64,000 nt of DNA from Lineus longissimus (GCF_910592395.1 NC_088318.1:17176349-17240348); one strand, 5' to 3'; positions 40,901 through 55,900 are shown, counted from the first letter of the stretch. The notes: a model not told the origin generated them from the sequence alone. A program made the numbers and translations.

Positions 40901-43900
40901 GGTGACAAGTTAATGTAACTCTACTGGACAAGGGATTGACGTTCGCCAGGTCACAGGGCCAAGTCGATTATCATACCAAATCACCAAACTTTAGAGAAAT
41001 ACATGTACTTGATATTTAGCCAGTTTGCAAGGTCAAAATCAATTACAGTAGGACCTCCCTAACATCATAGATTTACTTTGTACCCTACCGTACAATTTTC
41101 ACAGTTCATCCCACAGCCGTCAACGCTTAAACAATTCATGTCCCTTCAACATAAATGTTACGAGTTAAAGGAAAATGTTGTGAATTTTACAAGTTCCGTT
41201 GCTAGCATCACACTGCCGTTAGCTCAATGTGTTACTGTACTATGGTGCGAACGAAGGGACCGGGAATCAATAGTCAATGAAAGACCCAATGCGATGGATA
41301 GTGAATTATTTAAAAGCATATATCAGCGAACATAACGGTTTCCGAAACTCTCCTCACAGATGGATCGCAGAAATTGAAATCCGATGACATCGGGGCAGCT
41401 CCACAATGCATTGGGGCAACAGCGGCACATGAGAGTTTGGGTTGCGGGCGTTATCGTCGTTTGGACTTAAATGTATTGGATTACTGTCAAGTTGTCAAAA
41501 TTGGGTTTCTATTGCGGTTTCTATAGCGTGCTTAATGAACTATATCATGGAAGAATCGGTTCAAAAATAAAAATGTATTGACAGGTTTAGTTGTGATTAG
41601 ATAGTTCAGAGAAGTGGCGTGGTCTCGTAGTGCCAGCCCGTTTGCTCCGAAAGGTCATTGTTTCAATTTCTGGATGGGTCGGCCTACTTATGACCTTGTG
41701 CAAGTATGTTCTACGAGCTGATTCTTTATCCTCACCTATCTTTCAACTACCTCCAGCATTCGGTACCGCTCTGCACTTATGACGAAACAAACTTATCCGA
41801 GTCCTGACTCCATGAGGCCTGGTGGCAAATTTCATTTGCAATTCACAGTTTCGAGCAGTATTTTCCATCAACATCAAAGAACCCAATGGACGTTTTCTCT
41901 TGAAAAGTTTTGTACAAATTCCTAATGAGCCATTATGCTCCAAACCCATCCACTTCAGGTTGAACTAAAGCAGTCGAACCACTGGTTGCATTCCCATTGA
42001 CTTTAATGAGGGCAGCATCAATTGTAGTATACCATTCATTAAGTCACTCCATCACCAGCATCACAAGTTGCAGAATGAATTTACTGCTTACTGCCTTGCA
42101 CTATAGTTTAATTGGCGATTATTTCAGAAAGCTAACAACTTCAGAATTTGCGCTCATATCACTGGATGTAGTCTAGATGTATTGGCATTACTTTAGTTCA
42201 AGAGCTACCGTATCTAAAAAAGATCTTGCCAGATCTGCTCAGGGGAAAGCCTTAACTGATCATAGACCCGCCTCGACCAGCTTTATTGCATGACAGAGTT
42301 ATTACATACATGCATATCAACCAGAGGTGTTATTGTTAGATTGCAAATTCATGCTCTTACGAAACAAAACATGTATAGAATCATACCGGTACTGGTACAA
42401 TCTTTAACAACATACATAACTGAGGAAGTCACCAATATAAGTTATGGGTATACTAAATGCATCTATGCTTTTATCAGTCGTCAATGGTAAAAGAAACCTG
42501 CGTCCTGCGGCTTACACAAACACGAAGTGTAACGAACCAACTTCACCATCGATTATGATCCGATGTCATGCAATGGCAGTAACGCGACATGATTGAGACG
42601 GAAATCGGTGGTCAATTAGCGTTTATGGAATATCTTGAGAATAATTAGAGTCGAGAGACGTGGAACATTTAACCTTAAGGGGAATCGATAGAATGTCTGG
42701 TCAACAGGCGTTAGCATTAGACGGCTAAAAGGGATCGTGACAGCTAACTTGTTGAGGGGGTGTGGTAGGTAGGCAATGTCAATGAGAAGAGGAAACACTT
42801 CTTACCATAGCCACTACCGAAAATATGGAAGGCGAGCTTATATATTTTTGGTTTAACCAACTACAGAGGTGATGTATTTCACCATTTTCACAGACGATAA
42901 ATTCTAACTCACAGTTATCTTTTCCTTGGCAATTGTAGCTGGAAAAGTTACAGGAAAGTGGAATACATCCCTTAACTGTGGGTAGTAGTTTCCTTTCATT
43001 GATCAACAGATATCAAAGCATGCTCTCCTATTGTCACCATACGTGCTCACTTACTATCAAAATCACCGACGCCTTTTGCTTACAAAAACGTGATAAAACC
43101 AACCCGATATTGCTTGCCTCTTTGACATGATTGGTCAATAGTGCCACACCAATCACGCGCATCCGATCATATTGGACACATCAAAGAGTTTTGATGAATA
43201 CGCCATTTGACGTCAGCTGTTCCTCGACCTTACTTTACAGCATAATATCTATACTGGATCTATTGAAGTTGACTAAGGTTGCTGCATGTCATCCTTTTAG
43301 GCAGGGTTTACATAGACTAAATGACGAAGATTACCAAATTGACCCTTCTGCATATTGTCTCTCTCAGTTTGAAGGCGTAGTACACTATCACAGCCAATCG
43401 AATGTTACTTTTAGAAGAATCGATGCTCGAAGTACTGAAATATAAGGGCCGTTTAGACGACAGGCGAAAAGACCGCATTCGGATCGAATCTGGATGAATC
43501 CGGATTAAAACCACCCAAGGCGATGGTACCTTTTTAGTCCGGATGCAACCACATTGATCCGGATCTTTTTGCGTTTACACGACGAAAAATTAATCCGGAT
43601 TCGGGACGCATCCGGATTTTTTCGCGTCGTCTAAACGGCCCTATAATGTGATCTCTATCCCTGAACCCACCGCCTCTTTGCCTCTGGTCGTATAGTATAG
43701 GTCAACAAACGCGGCGATGCATCTACGCACAAAAATGTACAAATCATTTCTGTAAGTGATATTGAAAGCACTTAAGCAAGATGTCAAGTCCTCTGATGAG
43801 ATCCCTACATGTACATGTAAACATCACTAGAGACCAAGTACTTATAGTTTTAGTCATGAGGAAAACTCATTTCCGACCTATTGTTGTGGACGAGTCAAAT

Positions 43901-46900
43901 TGTTCCGGTCCCATCCCTCAATATCATATTTTCACGTCTTACTGCGCCTTTCGTGAATCGATCGTTAAGAACGCTTCATCAATTTTTTGTTTAATTTCTA
44001 ACTTTTTCGTCCCCGAGTAATTAAGATTCAAGTGATCAAAGTTTGCTGTTGATTGTGCTGCGAGGTGAAGTGGTCGGGTGTTTGACTTCGCAATCTGGTT
44101 CTGTCAATAGTGTCCCCATGTCTCTGGTTGCGTGAAGTTCGTGGAATTCGCCATTCTTCGTATTGTGCATTGATCGATAATGTCGGCCCCGTGCTGTCAT
44201 GCTTTGTCACTGATAGTGTTCTGCTATGCTTTGTCAATGATAGTGCGCTGCTATGCTTTGTTACTGATAGTGTGGTGCTATGCTTTGTCAATGATAGTGT
44301 GCTGCTATGCTTTGTCAATGATAGTGTGCTGCTATGCTTTGTTACTGATAGTGTGGTGCTATGATTTGTCAATGATAGTGTGCTGCTATGCTTTGTTACT
44401 GATAGTGTGCTGCTATGCTTTGTCAACAATAGTGTGCTGCTATGCTTTGTTACTGATAGTATGGTGCTATGCTTTGTCAACAATAGTGTGATGCTATGCT
44501 TTGTCACGGATAGTGTGCTGCTATGCTTTGTTACTGATAGTGTGCTGCTATGCTTTGTCAACAATAGTGTGATGCTATGCTTTGTCAACAATAGTGTGCT
44601 GCTATGCTTTGTCACAGATAGTGTGCTGCTATGCTTTGTTACTGATAGTGCGCTGCTATGCTTTGTTACTGATAGTGTGCTGCTATACTTTGTCAACAAT
44701 AGTGTGATGCTATGCTTTGTCAACAATAGTGTGCTGCTATGCTTTGTCACAGATAGTGTGCTGCTATGCTTTGTTACTGATAGTGCGCTGCTATGCTTTG
44801 TTACTGATAGTGCGCTGCTATGCTTTGTTACTGATAGTGTGCTGCTATACTTTGTCACTGCTGCTATGCTTTTTACTCCATCATAGAATTGTTGATTGAA
44901 AGACGATTAAAAAAGTGAGTAATCGACGAAAAATGCTGCTGCTCCTGCAATATGTAATGAGAAGTTAACAAATTTTTAATGATTTTATCATCAAAAACAG
45001 ATGGTCTTCGTGAATATTAGCCAAGAATAGACACTCTTTTCTGATACTCATTACAGAGCTATGAATCATGCTTCTAATCACATTTACTGTATTACTAAGT
45101 GTTGTTTGATGTTTGGTTATAGACAAAGGAATAATTAGTTTGTGTGTAATTGTGATATATGGTCAAAAGAGAGACCCCGAGTGAATGCAATTATACAGTG
45201 TGTCTCGCATTAAAAATGCAACATGATTTCTACACAGTGTTGCCAAGGATGTCTATGTTGTTAATGTGATGGTGCACCGACCGGGGGAGGGGGCGAGGGA
45301 AGATACATGAGAGATGATGTGGTCAAAACAGGGCTAGGGCACAGAGAGACCAATGGATGGATCGCAGAATACCTCATTTTGCACTTTCTTGTTTTCAATG
45401 GAAATCATGAGTCCAAATATAAAATTCATAGTTGAAACTGGCTTAATTTTATCATTATTTTCAAATTTTCTAAAACGAATTCCAGCCAATGACTAAAGAG
45501 CAATCCTACTACTTCATCAGTAACATTTCAATAAATCATCCATCATTGTCAAAATTCCCATCAAATATCGCTTACTCTGTTATCTTCGTGGCTATAGATC
45601 ATTTAGGATAACTTAGTCCGCTGTCGACACATTTATATCACAGGATTCCTGTTGATCAAAATGTATTATTTTGACACAAGTTCTCGGATTGATAACTTTT
45701 GACCATTCGGATATTTGTCATTCGGATTCGGATGAAATTGCTTGTTTATTCGCTTTGATAAGTATATATCGATCCAGTGTTGACTGGTATACCATACAGA
45801 CATCTTAACCCAATAAGGATGGGCAATTCTTGATGAGAAATTGGTCGTAAAAAGTAAGATATCCTTGCAAACGTCATCGAGGGATTGCACGGTAGTCATC
45901 TTTCGTGTTTGTTGATGTTTCAGGGTTTAAGGGTGTGATGTGGGTGCTGTACCTTCTCTCTGGATTGGTGCTTGCAACCTTCATATGTAAATATCTTTCA
46001 AAAGGTCAGATAAAAACCTTGCAAAAACTTCTCTCCCACTCCGAATCTGACTAAACATAGTCAAAACAGGAACTTGAAACAGGTACATTTGCACAATATT
46101 TGAATTTTTAATTGTTTGACGCATTAATCGCACTTTAATACTGTCATTATAGTGACACTTTTAAACAGATTTCGTATATGGAGTATTTAAAAAAAACTTG
46201 AGACCACTCAAAGCTCTTAACACCAAGTTAAATAAATAAATTCGTTAATATCAAAAGGATTTAGGGGAGTGTGCTAAGTAATATTGTTCTCAAAGTGGAT
46301 TTACAAATATCACCTCAAGATATAGAAGATTAAACATGACCAATATATTGAAGTGAATCATAATGTCCAACTCAGCATGTCAATTTATCAACTTATCAAC
46401 TTATGCTTTTGTTTCATTTAAACACTCACCAGTCAAATTAGAGTCCAGAGCTAGACAGCTACTGTTTTTGTTCAAACCTTTGAGCAACTCTTCTCAAGCC
46501 CTGTTAAACAACGATTTTGGGCACGAACTACTTGAAAAGCTCTTCAAGAAATTTGAGACTTCTCGAAATTGCTGACTGACTCACTGTCAAACACCTAAGA
46601 CCATTATGTCTACGGCTCTTACCCTCGTGTCGGCAGAAAAAAACATTTTAAATATTCAGGAGCAGTTTTGTTTGGAAGTGATTAAGATAAATTTGTTTTT
46701 TGAGATATTATGCAGCAGTTTTGCAACCGATCGGCTTGGAGTCGGATATAATGCGACTTAATGCCTCAATTAATTAATGGCCTCGTTAGTCAGGTTGCGA
46801 CTGGGTTTCGTGATTAATATGGCGGATGCAGTCTTTGGGGTAGCCGTCGTGGGAGTAATATCATGGGATGAATACAAGTAACGATGACAATTTTAGGCGC

Positions 46901-49900
46901 TGCATCATTACATATACTTCAGTCCTTTTCATTTGCTCTGGACACTGCCGCATTATTTGATGAAGATACGGCCATGTCTTGATGTCACTGAATGACTTCA
47001 GACACTTAACTTCCTTGGACACCTCATTTTGGGGTCCTTGAATCCTTCTTAAGTGATTCTTTGATAGCCTGTGTCAGTCACAGTGATATTTTGAACTCTG
47101 ATCTTCTTGGTCCATTTTCATATATTTGCGTTCAGTCGCCTAGAAAGTTTCTGTAATCAGTCTTAAAATGCAAAAATCAGAAGTACATTTTGCTGATTTT
47201 ATATTGATCAATGTACATGGACTTTTGTAAGGTCTTGCTGAAACGAACTCAAGTGGTCAGTTTGCGACCTCATCCCTAAGTGCACTTCGATTCATTTTTG
47301 CATCAGCTTCTGAATGGGAACATTGATTAAGTCCCCATGGAACTAGGTTCAGTTTGAGCAGACGGACCCAAGAGGTTCTGTGCAGCCAACAGCCCAGTTG
47401 TCATTTCACGTCAATCTAACGAGAATCATGAATACGAATTGTACAAAACATGTACACAAGTATTGTTCAAGTCAGGTTGAAGTCAATCATGTTGACCGTA
47501 GTTTGCCATTTTGTGATTTCGTTTACCAAGATGAGTCATGCTAACTTTGAAATGATAAACCGAGATTCTAATAGTCCTGGATATTTATTCAGTGTCGCTA
47601 ATGGTCCCTCGACTCCGATTGCGAGGAAATCCCTGGCAGGTCGTGTCACCCAAGTTTACGTTGATTATTCCGACCGCAAGGAATATCACGTGGAGGGATC
47701 ATTATAAGTTGTTGAGTCATCACGTGAGCGGGATGAACGGCATCTCTGATCCGTCTCCCTGCCGTTCGTAAACGTTGCATTTTGATTGGTTGATTTTTGG
47801 CATCATTATGGCAAATTAACCTGTCATCCTGTGACACCTCTAAACAGCATCTGTCGAGAATGCTAAATGCTTTGATGGCACATTGGTAACTTAATGAGTA
47901 AAACTGACTTAGACCGTTTTGGTAATGTTTGTATGCAGTCAAAGCTGTAAGCTGCACCGGTTGAGATCTCTGGATACCTTTTCATATAGATACTTTATCC
48001 TGCAATGTATCAATTTCAGCGCTTTTATCAACAGTCAGTTTAGTCTAACCACACAAGGTGAAGAAAGTGCCGACTGAGTGATGTTTTCTTTTCTTTTCTC
48101 ACCACACCTGAAAACATGAACCAGTTTTCAGCAGATGCTGGCATTTTTTTGGGACACTGCAGAAAACATATGTTTAGAAGCTTTACTCATCCGAGAGAAA
48201 CATGGTTGAAACTGACTTTAAACTTGACCTAGAGCTCTCTACCATGTTGAGTAGTGTGGCTGAAACTAACTTGAAATGACTTGAACTTCTCTATCACGGT
48301 GTGGTTTTGAAAGACATTATGGATTGCCTGAATTCTGACCCTTTACTATAAGTCCAGCTTTCGCAGACCACAACATCACCATGCTCAAGTGAAGTTACGT
48401 TGCCACTGCATGACATTGTCAAGATGGCGAGTTGATTAGGCAAGTTTCATGTCATCCTTTCAAGTGTGTATATGCTGGTCAGAGCCACAGTTCTACATGT
48501 AACACCATAGACAAGGTGGACCAAGACCCTCTGCTTGCATTCCTGGACCAAAGGAGAAGAGATACATTCTTTCGTTCGAGCAGATCTCATGAGAGTGCTG
48601 GTCTAACAAGCACTTAATACCATCACATCAGATCCCCATCAGCTGCTTGACCCGATTATTGACCGGCGCCCTAATCCCCCTATTTCGCCGGCTTGTCTCG
48701 GCCAAATCAGGCCATCTGTAGGTGATCCGGCATACGATTCACTAAATGAAAGGTCCCTCGTAATTGGCCATAGTATTACCTATTGGCGGATACAGTCGTT
48801 ATTTGCGTAGACTGTTACGGCTTCCCTGATGAGGTGAACACCTTTTATTGAGACATTGCAGTTTTTCTTTAAGTAATGCTTTACGGATTGGGGCTGCTTT
48901 GAAAAATTTCACACTACTCAACATTGATACAAATAGCAACACCAGAAAGTGCCGGCCAAGAGCTTTCGAAAGGATTTTTCAGTCTTAAATTTGTGTGACA
49001 ATTTTCTATGCTTCTACCTTTTTCCTACTCATGAAAATACACCATACTGTAAATCATGTCACGAGACATTGCAACACTATATGTGGCAGCGAGACTTCTG
49101 AGATGATATTCCAATACAAGACATGTGCTGTCACCGCACAAGCCATGACAGTCCCTGAGTGAGTTGAGACAAATATTGGGGGTTAAAGGTATTTTGTCTC
49201 CACACTCTGATGACGCGAACGCCTTCTGAATTTTAAGTTCATCAGCCACTTATCTGTGGCCAAAATCAATTACTTGCTTTAATGAGACCACTTCAGTGTG
49301 TAGTCGATAAAATCACCTTTTATTGGCCATACTTGTATGAGTAGAACATTCTCGAGGGTGTAAAATCCTTTGGCCGCTTATCTCAAGCCGTTGTTCAACA
49401 TATCCCTGTATTGTTGATCGGGGATTAAGTAGAGGATTATCGGACATATCGATTTTGGGTTTCATGCTGACAGGACCATGGGTTTCTATTGACCAGAATT
49501 TCAAATTTTGAGTAATTTACAAGATATATGCCGAAATTGGTGGAACGTAGCTGTATTGCTGATCGTCATCATACATGTAAAAGTTCTCCAAAAAAAATCC
49601 TGGCCATTACAAAAAATGCCTATTTCACTTCCAATAACTATAATATATTTCATCGACTACATTTAGTGAGAGAAAAAATAGAAAATGAAATGGCTTCAAT
49701 TTCTGTAATGGACATTTTCAATTTCTAAAATTGTATGTCTTTCAATAAGTACTTGTATGAAATATTCATCGAGTAATTTGGTTCATGTTAAGATAGAAAA
49801 AGCTGTCTCTGTTAATGGCCATGGACCAGAAAGAATTTCGCAAAATAGACTTTCTCATATTTAGTTACATTTTGGACTGATTACTCGAATTATCATAAGT

Positions 49901-52900
49901 GTCGTCAGTGTGAAATTACCCAAGGAAACATTGCATGTTTGGGATGAATCTGACTTGAGACAGATCATGAAATTTGTTTCTCCATGTTGTTTTGCCGGGC
50001 CCTGGCCCCAAAGCATCTGTCTTGGGATTCCTCCCTCAAGGGTACTTCGGATGGAAGAATATATTCCGTGTTGTGTCCACTGTTATATGTAAGGGATGTG
50101 ACTTTTGACCCAGACTGTAATTTGTGCCAAGACCTCTTCAACGCACTCACAACCTGATAGATATGTCCAACAGGTTGCCCCGTAATGGAAAACGGGTTAA
50201 GTGTTTAAAGGCACCGAGAGCTGACATGTGGATTATTACTGAGGAAGTTTCTTCCTCGATCCTGTTGAGACAGAATGACGTGGATCAATCGACTGTCAGT
50301 CATCCCATTGAAACAGATATGGCTGAAAGTGGACAACGTGTGTGTTGATACGTCTCTGTGGTCGATGTTAACCCCATCAGTTCACAAGGGATGCTTACTG
50401 GAAATGCAAGTCTTTGCCTTAGACTAACCAGACAAAATGTTTCTGTCTGCCCCGTCCAAAAAAGAACTAGTAACAGAACTGTATACACATGTGAAGGCCT
50501 GATCAGTTGTACTGGATAATTCATACGGATGGGCTTCATCATCAAACATGGTTTTTTACATGCGATATTCATTACATTGGCTTTAAGGGATGAATTATTG
50601 CACTGGGCCGCCTGGTCATTTAGCTGCCACAAGAGTCATGGACTATCACCTAATTGGCTTGCTGGCGAAACGCATAAGTGTCTCTCCATCATGAATGTCA
50701 AAGGCATACATTTTTTGTTGAGTATGTGAGTCAACTGGTCAACAGTTGCGGACAAATCCCTTTACAGCAAAAAGGAGAACGTTCACTGTTAATTGTTCAA
50801 CGTTAGTTCATTCCTAAAAGTCCATTGTTCGAAAACAATGACCTGATCATACGTTGGTAAGTTCTTGACAACACCACCCGCTCGTGCCATATCTGACCAA
50901 TGTGATCACAATACTGCATACAAGCCAAACTATTAACTCTATTCCCCAGTCGTACCTTTCCAAGCCATTAACAACCTGCAACATTTTTTCTCAGTTCGTT
51001 TTCTGTCAACACAAAATGTTGTCCAAACGTCCATCGATCATACGTGTTAGCCTGATAAACATCGAAAGCTCGAGCTAACAGAGGATATTGATCAAGCAGC
51101 ACATGTCACAATTGCTAATGTAGCGTCTAAGTTTCTTTGTGGATGACCATGGGGACTCCGGACTCGCTAACCTATCCTCCCGTCGCGCTGGAGTACTTTG
51201 ATGTGTAGGCTGTGGACAGCTTTTAACACTTTGACAGAACAGCTTTTTCACCCTCGATTAACCCAAGGAGAACCGTTGACTCCAGACATCAAATGTGGCA
51301 CTTTCAAATGTCCCCCATAGAAAGACTCTCCTTCCCAATTGTATTGTATTGCGAATCAAGGTATGATTTTGAAGAGACCCGTGCCGTCAATACATCAGAT
51401 ATTGAATAGGATCCATTGTCCTGGGACACTTGATTTTACGGACTGAATTTCCTACCACACCAGTATTTAGGATGAAAATCTTCAAAGACTCATCGTGTCA
51501 TTTGACCTTGGATCCAATGTCCTTGACAAGGACATCAGGGAATTGATGGATAGAAAACAGGCAATTACTCGACCGAAGACCGTGGCCTGGGATTACTAGA
51601 GCATGCCCATGGTGTCGAGAGCGCTAATCTACGATCTTTGCTCCTGTTGGAAATAGACTCGATGTGCTTAGGATGTGTTGATTGCTTGACCATAGGACTA
51701 ACCCTTCCCGTGCCTTCATCGGTCAGAAGGAGGTCAAAATGGGGCCTGCTAGTACAACCTCAAATTAAAGTACTGGTGTTTTACGAATTCGTTATCACTT
51801 TTTTGGCAATCTGTTCCCCACACCAACCAATCTCAAACACTGAAGAAGAAGCATATTGGTTACTTAACTAGTATTACAGGGTGTAAACTATATTGCGTGA
51901 AGAAGACCTGAATATTCCCCCTCACGACAAAAAATCCATAGTATCAAAGCTGGAAGCAATACAAAGTACATTGTAGAGAGAGAAGATTAGCCACCTATCA
52001 CGGAGACTACATAATTCATTAGAGGAGACAGTATGATACGTAGAGACAATAAAAAATGCCTTAATCCCCATCGAGTCATTCATGTGATGAGAAACGCGAG
52101 GACACAACACTTCCTTGAGAGATCTTACGTCAGATGCGTGCCGAGGGATTCGTGTCCAACCCCGCGGAGGTGCCTCAGCTGTAATTGCTTCACATAGAAG
52201 AATAGACAATTAGAGACTATAGGAATAGCTTTTAAGACGATAAAACACAATAGGATGATGGTTTTTGCTGTTTGTATAGTGTTATTGAATGAGAGGCTAG
52301 CCGATTGTCTGAAGATAGGAAGGATTTGTGACGTTTTCCCGACATAATCACTATTGTGATGGTAATTGTATTTCCCAACCAATCCTTCACTAGTTGAAGG
52401 GAATTGGAGTTTTGCAGCAACTTGCTATATATATATGTTTTGCGTTTTGCGTAGATTTTAGAAGGACCCGTTTGTGGTACATTCAATACGAACTTGACCA
52501 AGATTCTCACAGGTTTGTGTTAATCTGGCGAGGGATCCCATCTTTGGGATCTATTCAGAAATGCATCTGAGACATGCTTTTACTGTTACTTCCGTAAAGA
52601 CGAATCTACTCCTGATCTTAAGAGATGCGTCCCTCTCTATCAACTGTGCAATATCACTTTTTCTTCGTTACAGGTGTGAACTGCAAGTACATGTAGAAGT
52701 AACGTAGAAAGGGTACTCCAAGTTTCTTTCTCATATTGCATTCCACCTGTTCTTATCGTTGCAGAACATCATCAAATATACCAAGGATCACACATCAGTC
52801 AGGTGACGAATGGTTTCATCGAGTCTCCGTCGTTCCCCTCCAAATATAGGATTAATAACGACCGCTATATTTATATGATAGAAAACACAAACTCGCAGGG

Positions 52901-55900
52901 CTTCGTTCAGCTGATGTTTGATGACCTTCATATACATGCACTCAGTTATATAGAGGTGAGAAGAAGTATTTTGTCAAAAGGAGCCGCTGTGGACAAGTGG
53001 CTTTGACTCTTGGCTAGTGGTCAAGAGGTCCCCGCCGCAGTTGGTGTGGGAATCTGGGCAGATCTCTTTGCCTTACATTCCTTACTCCAACCAGATGTCA
53101 ACGTAGTAGTCAGAAAAGCTTAGCTTACAGCACTGATTGAGCTGCTCATCTGAGGTCTGCTAAAAGATTTCAGGAGAGGCCGGGGAAAAAAGTCAGATGA
53201 TATCCACTACCGTTGCTGATATAAGACTGACTTTGATTTATAATTGAGCCATGAGGTTGAACTTTGAATCTACCTTCTGCTTAGTCCCCCCCCCCCTAAG
53301 TATTCAGCAATTCACGTTTACCTTTGTTCTTCCTGCTTTCAGGTTTATGATGATAAAACTTTACTTGCGAGTCGACTGCTGGGAAAAGTCAATGGTGGCG
53401 CAGACTATGCACAAAGAGTGGCGTTTGCCTCCAGGGGGCGTGTTCTGGGGGTCGTGTTCGGTACAGGCTGCTGTGATGAATCAAATACATACTATAATGG
53501 ATTTAGGGCGGAATACAGATTCGTCTCTTGTAAGTATAACACGCAGCGAGATGTACATGTATGTGTGTTGTGCAGTTTCTAGTGGTCGGTGATTTGCCAA
53601 GTCATCCTGTCAGCCGGCAAGTCTCACTTCCCTTCAAAGACACGATTTTTATGGTAAAGTTAAATACCTACCCTCCTTACCCCAAACACCATGCATGGCA
53701 GGCCAATTTACAAACTGAAAATCTGTTTGACCTTATCTATATTCAATCAAAATCATCGACGTCTTCGGAAGAAAAGTCTTGACGAGCTGTTCATTGATTT
53801 CTACCAATCCTCAAGCTTACGCTAAAAATCTACCCTTCGTTTCCGGGCCGAACTTGGTTGAGTCTGTTATCAGTTTCCTTTAGCAGTTCATTAGGAACCC
53901 TGTGCGACATTGATCCCGCTAAAACCACCATCATCTGAGGGGATCAGAGCTGAGCCAGCTGCTTTCCCGCGGAATTATTCCTGAAATTATAAGCTAGGTA
54001 TATAGTGGGTTGGCGTGTCATGCTATGGTGTGTCGAACTGTGGTTTAGCGGTCTGATGGCTGTTGGTGTGCTCTTTTAGCAGTTGTCTTTTGCTCACAAT
54101 AGCGCAGTGTCAGTCATCACCTTTAGCTCGAAGTCCTCCTCCTTAACTTTATCAGTTCCGTACACTACCGTGGCTTCCTTCTTGAGAACTGCGTAACATT
54201 CCCAAGGTCATTTCAAGGTCAGACCTGTTGCTCAAAGTTTACGGGATTATCTTTATCATCCGCAAGCTAACTGTTGGTGGGGTTCATATATAGATGACTC
54301 ATTCAGATCAATCGTGCCTCCTGATGACTTTTAATTACCTAATTAGTTCTCATAGTCTATCTCTTATTGATATTTATGAGAGTATCAGATGATGTACTTG
54401 TGCGAGTTGTTGCTAAGGTTGTGGCAGTACTTGTTGTTGAGCTTAGTCAATACTAAGGCTGCAGCAGTTCTGATCTTCACTGGTCATCTATGTGACCAGT
54501 GATAGCTGTCCGACCTAGTCATCTGGAGGTTGACTCCAGCAAGTGCAGGCTGTGCAGTTGATTTACCGTATTGCATGCCTATTTGCCACTCTACATGTAA
54601 AAATATGTCATACAACAGTTAATAATGATTACTTTGAGGGAATTAGGCTTAGTCAGGCATGTCAGGAGGAGGCGGTTGCGGTCCTGTCACTTTCTCCACC
54701 TCTTCGAACTTCTAGTCTCGCCTACCAACACCTTTTTGTCACATGTCAGCCATTACCAGGAAGAACCAAGTTGGAATTTCTGAAGAGCCAAAATGGAAGT
54801 TCGGAATTGCTGGTCCCATTATCTTGAAAACAAAAGTCTTGCAAGTCAACTTCCTCTGAAACATCCTTGTCTTCGACTACTGCTACTCAACAGCGCATTT
54901 TGTTTACCAAAGTAATTGACAAATACTTGGGTCGAACAGGAGGAAATAGAGGGTATCCACTGATAACGCAAATCAACAAAAGAACATCTAGAACCATGCC
55001 ATGGCTGCCTTGTGATGTGACGAGTGAAACATTTTCCAATAATGTCATGAAATGGAGCGGAAGTTATGAAATATTGAATGGTGTTCGCCCTGACATTTTG
55101 TACTGTGTGTTTTGAAAATGTTTCAGACACTTTTGTTGCCTATAACTCCTAATTAAAAGCACGCTGATGAAATTAGTGGTTAATGTTGGCTGATTCTAGG
55201 AAAGCAATGATATCCAAACTCACATTCACATTCATGGTATAGTCATATCCATCTTGCCTTCAAAATGGATGAAATATTGTAAAAATTAGAAGCTAGCAAT
55301 TGTGTGGTTACTTTTTCAAAACCCATATAGCTGATGAAAAAGACACCACAAACTCATTAAAGTCTCAAATTTTCAATTAGCTTGACAGTAAAAGAGCAAC
55401 AGGCTTTCACCACTCTTTGTTGGCAAAACTCATCTTTAGTTGTTCAAGTAGCAATAATGAAAACCTCAACGTCTTCGGAGAAAAAGTCATTTCATATCTT
55501 TCAGAACAACACCATGTCATATGCCATGTCAGATGCAAAACAGAACGACATTCAAACAGCTCTGAACAACTACAAGACACAATTGTCTCGGGCTTGCGTT
55601 TTTTGATGAGCTATTTCTCGTTCTTGGAACAAATCAATAAGGTTGCTGTCACTAGAAAGATGTTTGTGGCATCTCTGAAGAAATAATGTAGATCACTACA
55701 AGAGCAGACTGCAAATCAAACACTTGGTTTGAAGAGCCGAGGAGTGCCACGAAATGGCGATAGTTTTTCTCATGAGCAACAATGTCAATGGAGGTCTCCC
55801 TCGAGATACAGGCCTGTTTTGTATCTGACATGGATGTTGTGGAGAGCAGTTGAGCTTTAAGCATCATTTTGATGTGGAAAAATAACGATTTGTTTGTACG

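Larger units (their letters stand above)
7960..52764 (+). other. Giant intron (44.8 kb) of the CUB/LDLa gene
   Basis: Between the signal-peptide exon and the first CUB exon I find only one convincing gene, the cytochrome c at 38516, plus the repeats and elements listed separately. I see no further feature in 8160-11260, 11400-15370, 15565-17420, 19130-20740, 22140-22960, 23115-26710, 26875-28160, 28350-28800, 29745-31920, 32095-36570, 36845-38515, 38921-40178, 40375-43445, 43642-44188 and 44877-52764, beyond scattered A+T-rich tracts and short open frames without recognisable content. No reverse transcriptase, transposase or other large mobile-element protein was recognised. Confidence 0.65.

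Noticed and set aside
44028-44858. 276-codon open frame on the minus strand (and 168 codons on the plus strand)
   Set aside because: It is a by-product of the 27-bp minisatellite, begins with a non-ATG codon and has no non-repeat domain.
7960-52764. Search for LINE, LTR or transposase proteins in the giant intron
   Set aside because: No reverse transcriptase, integrase or transposase motif was recognised in any frame, so no autonomous element is claimed.
53286-53296. Run of 11 C in an intron
   Set aside because: A simple homopolymer before an acceptor pyrimidine tract; no separate function suggested.
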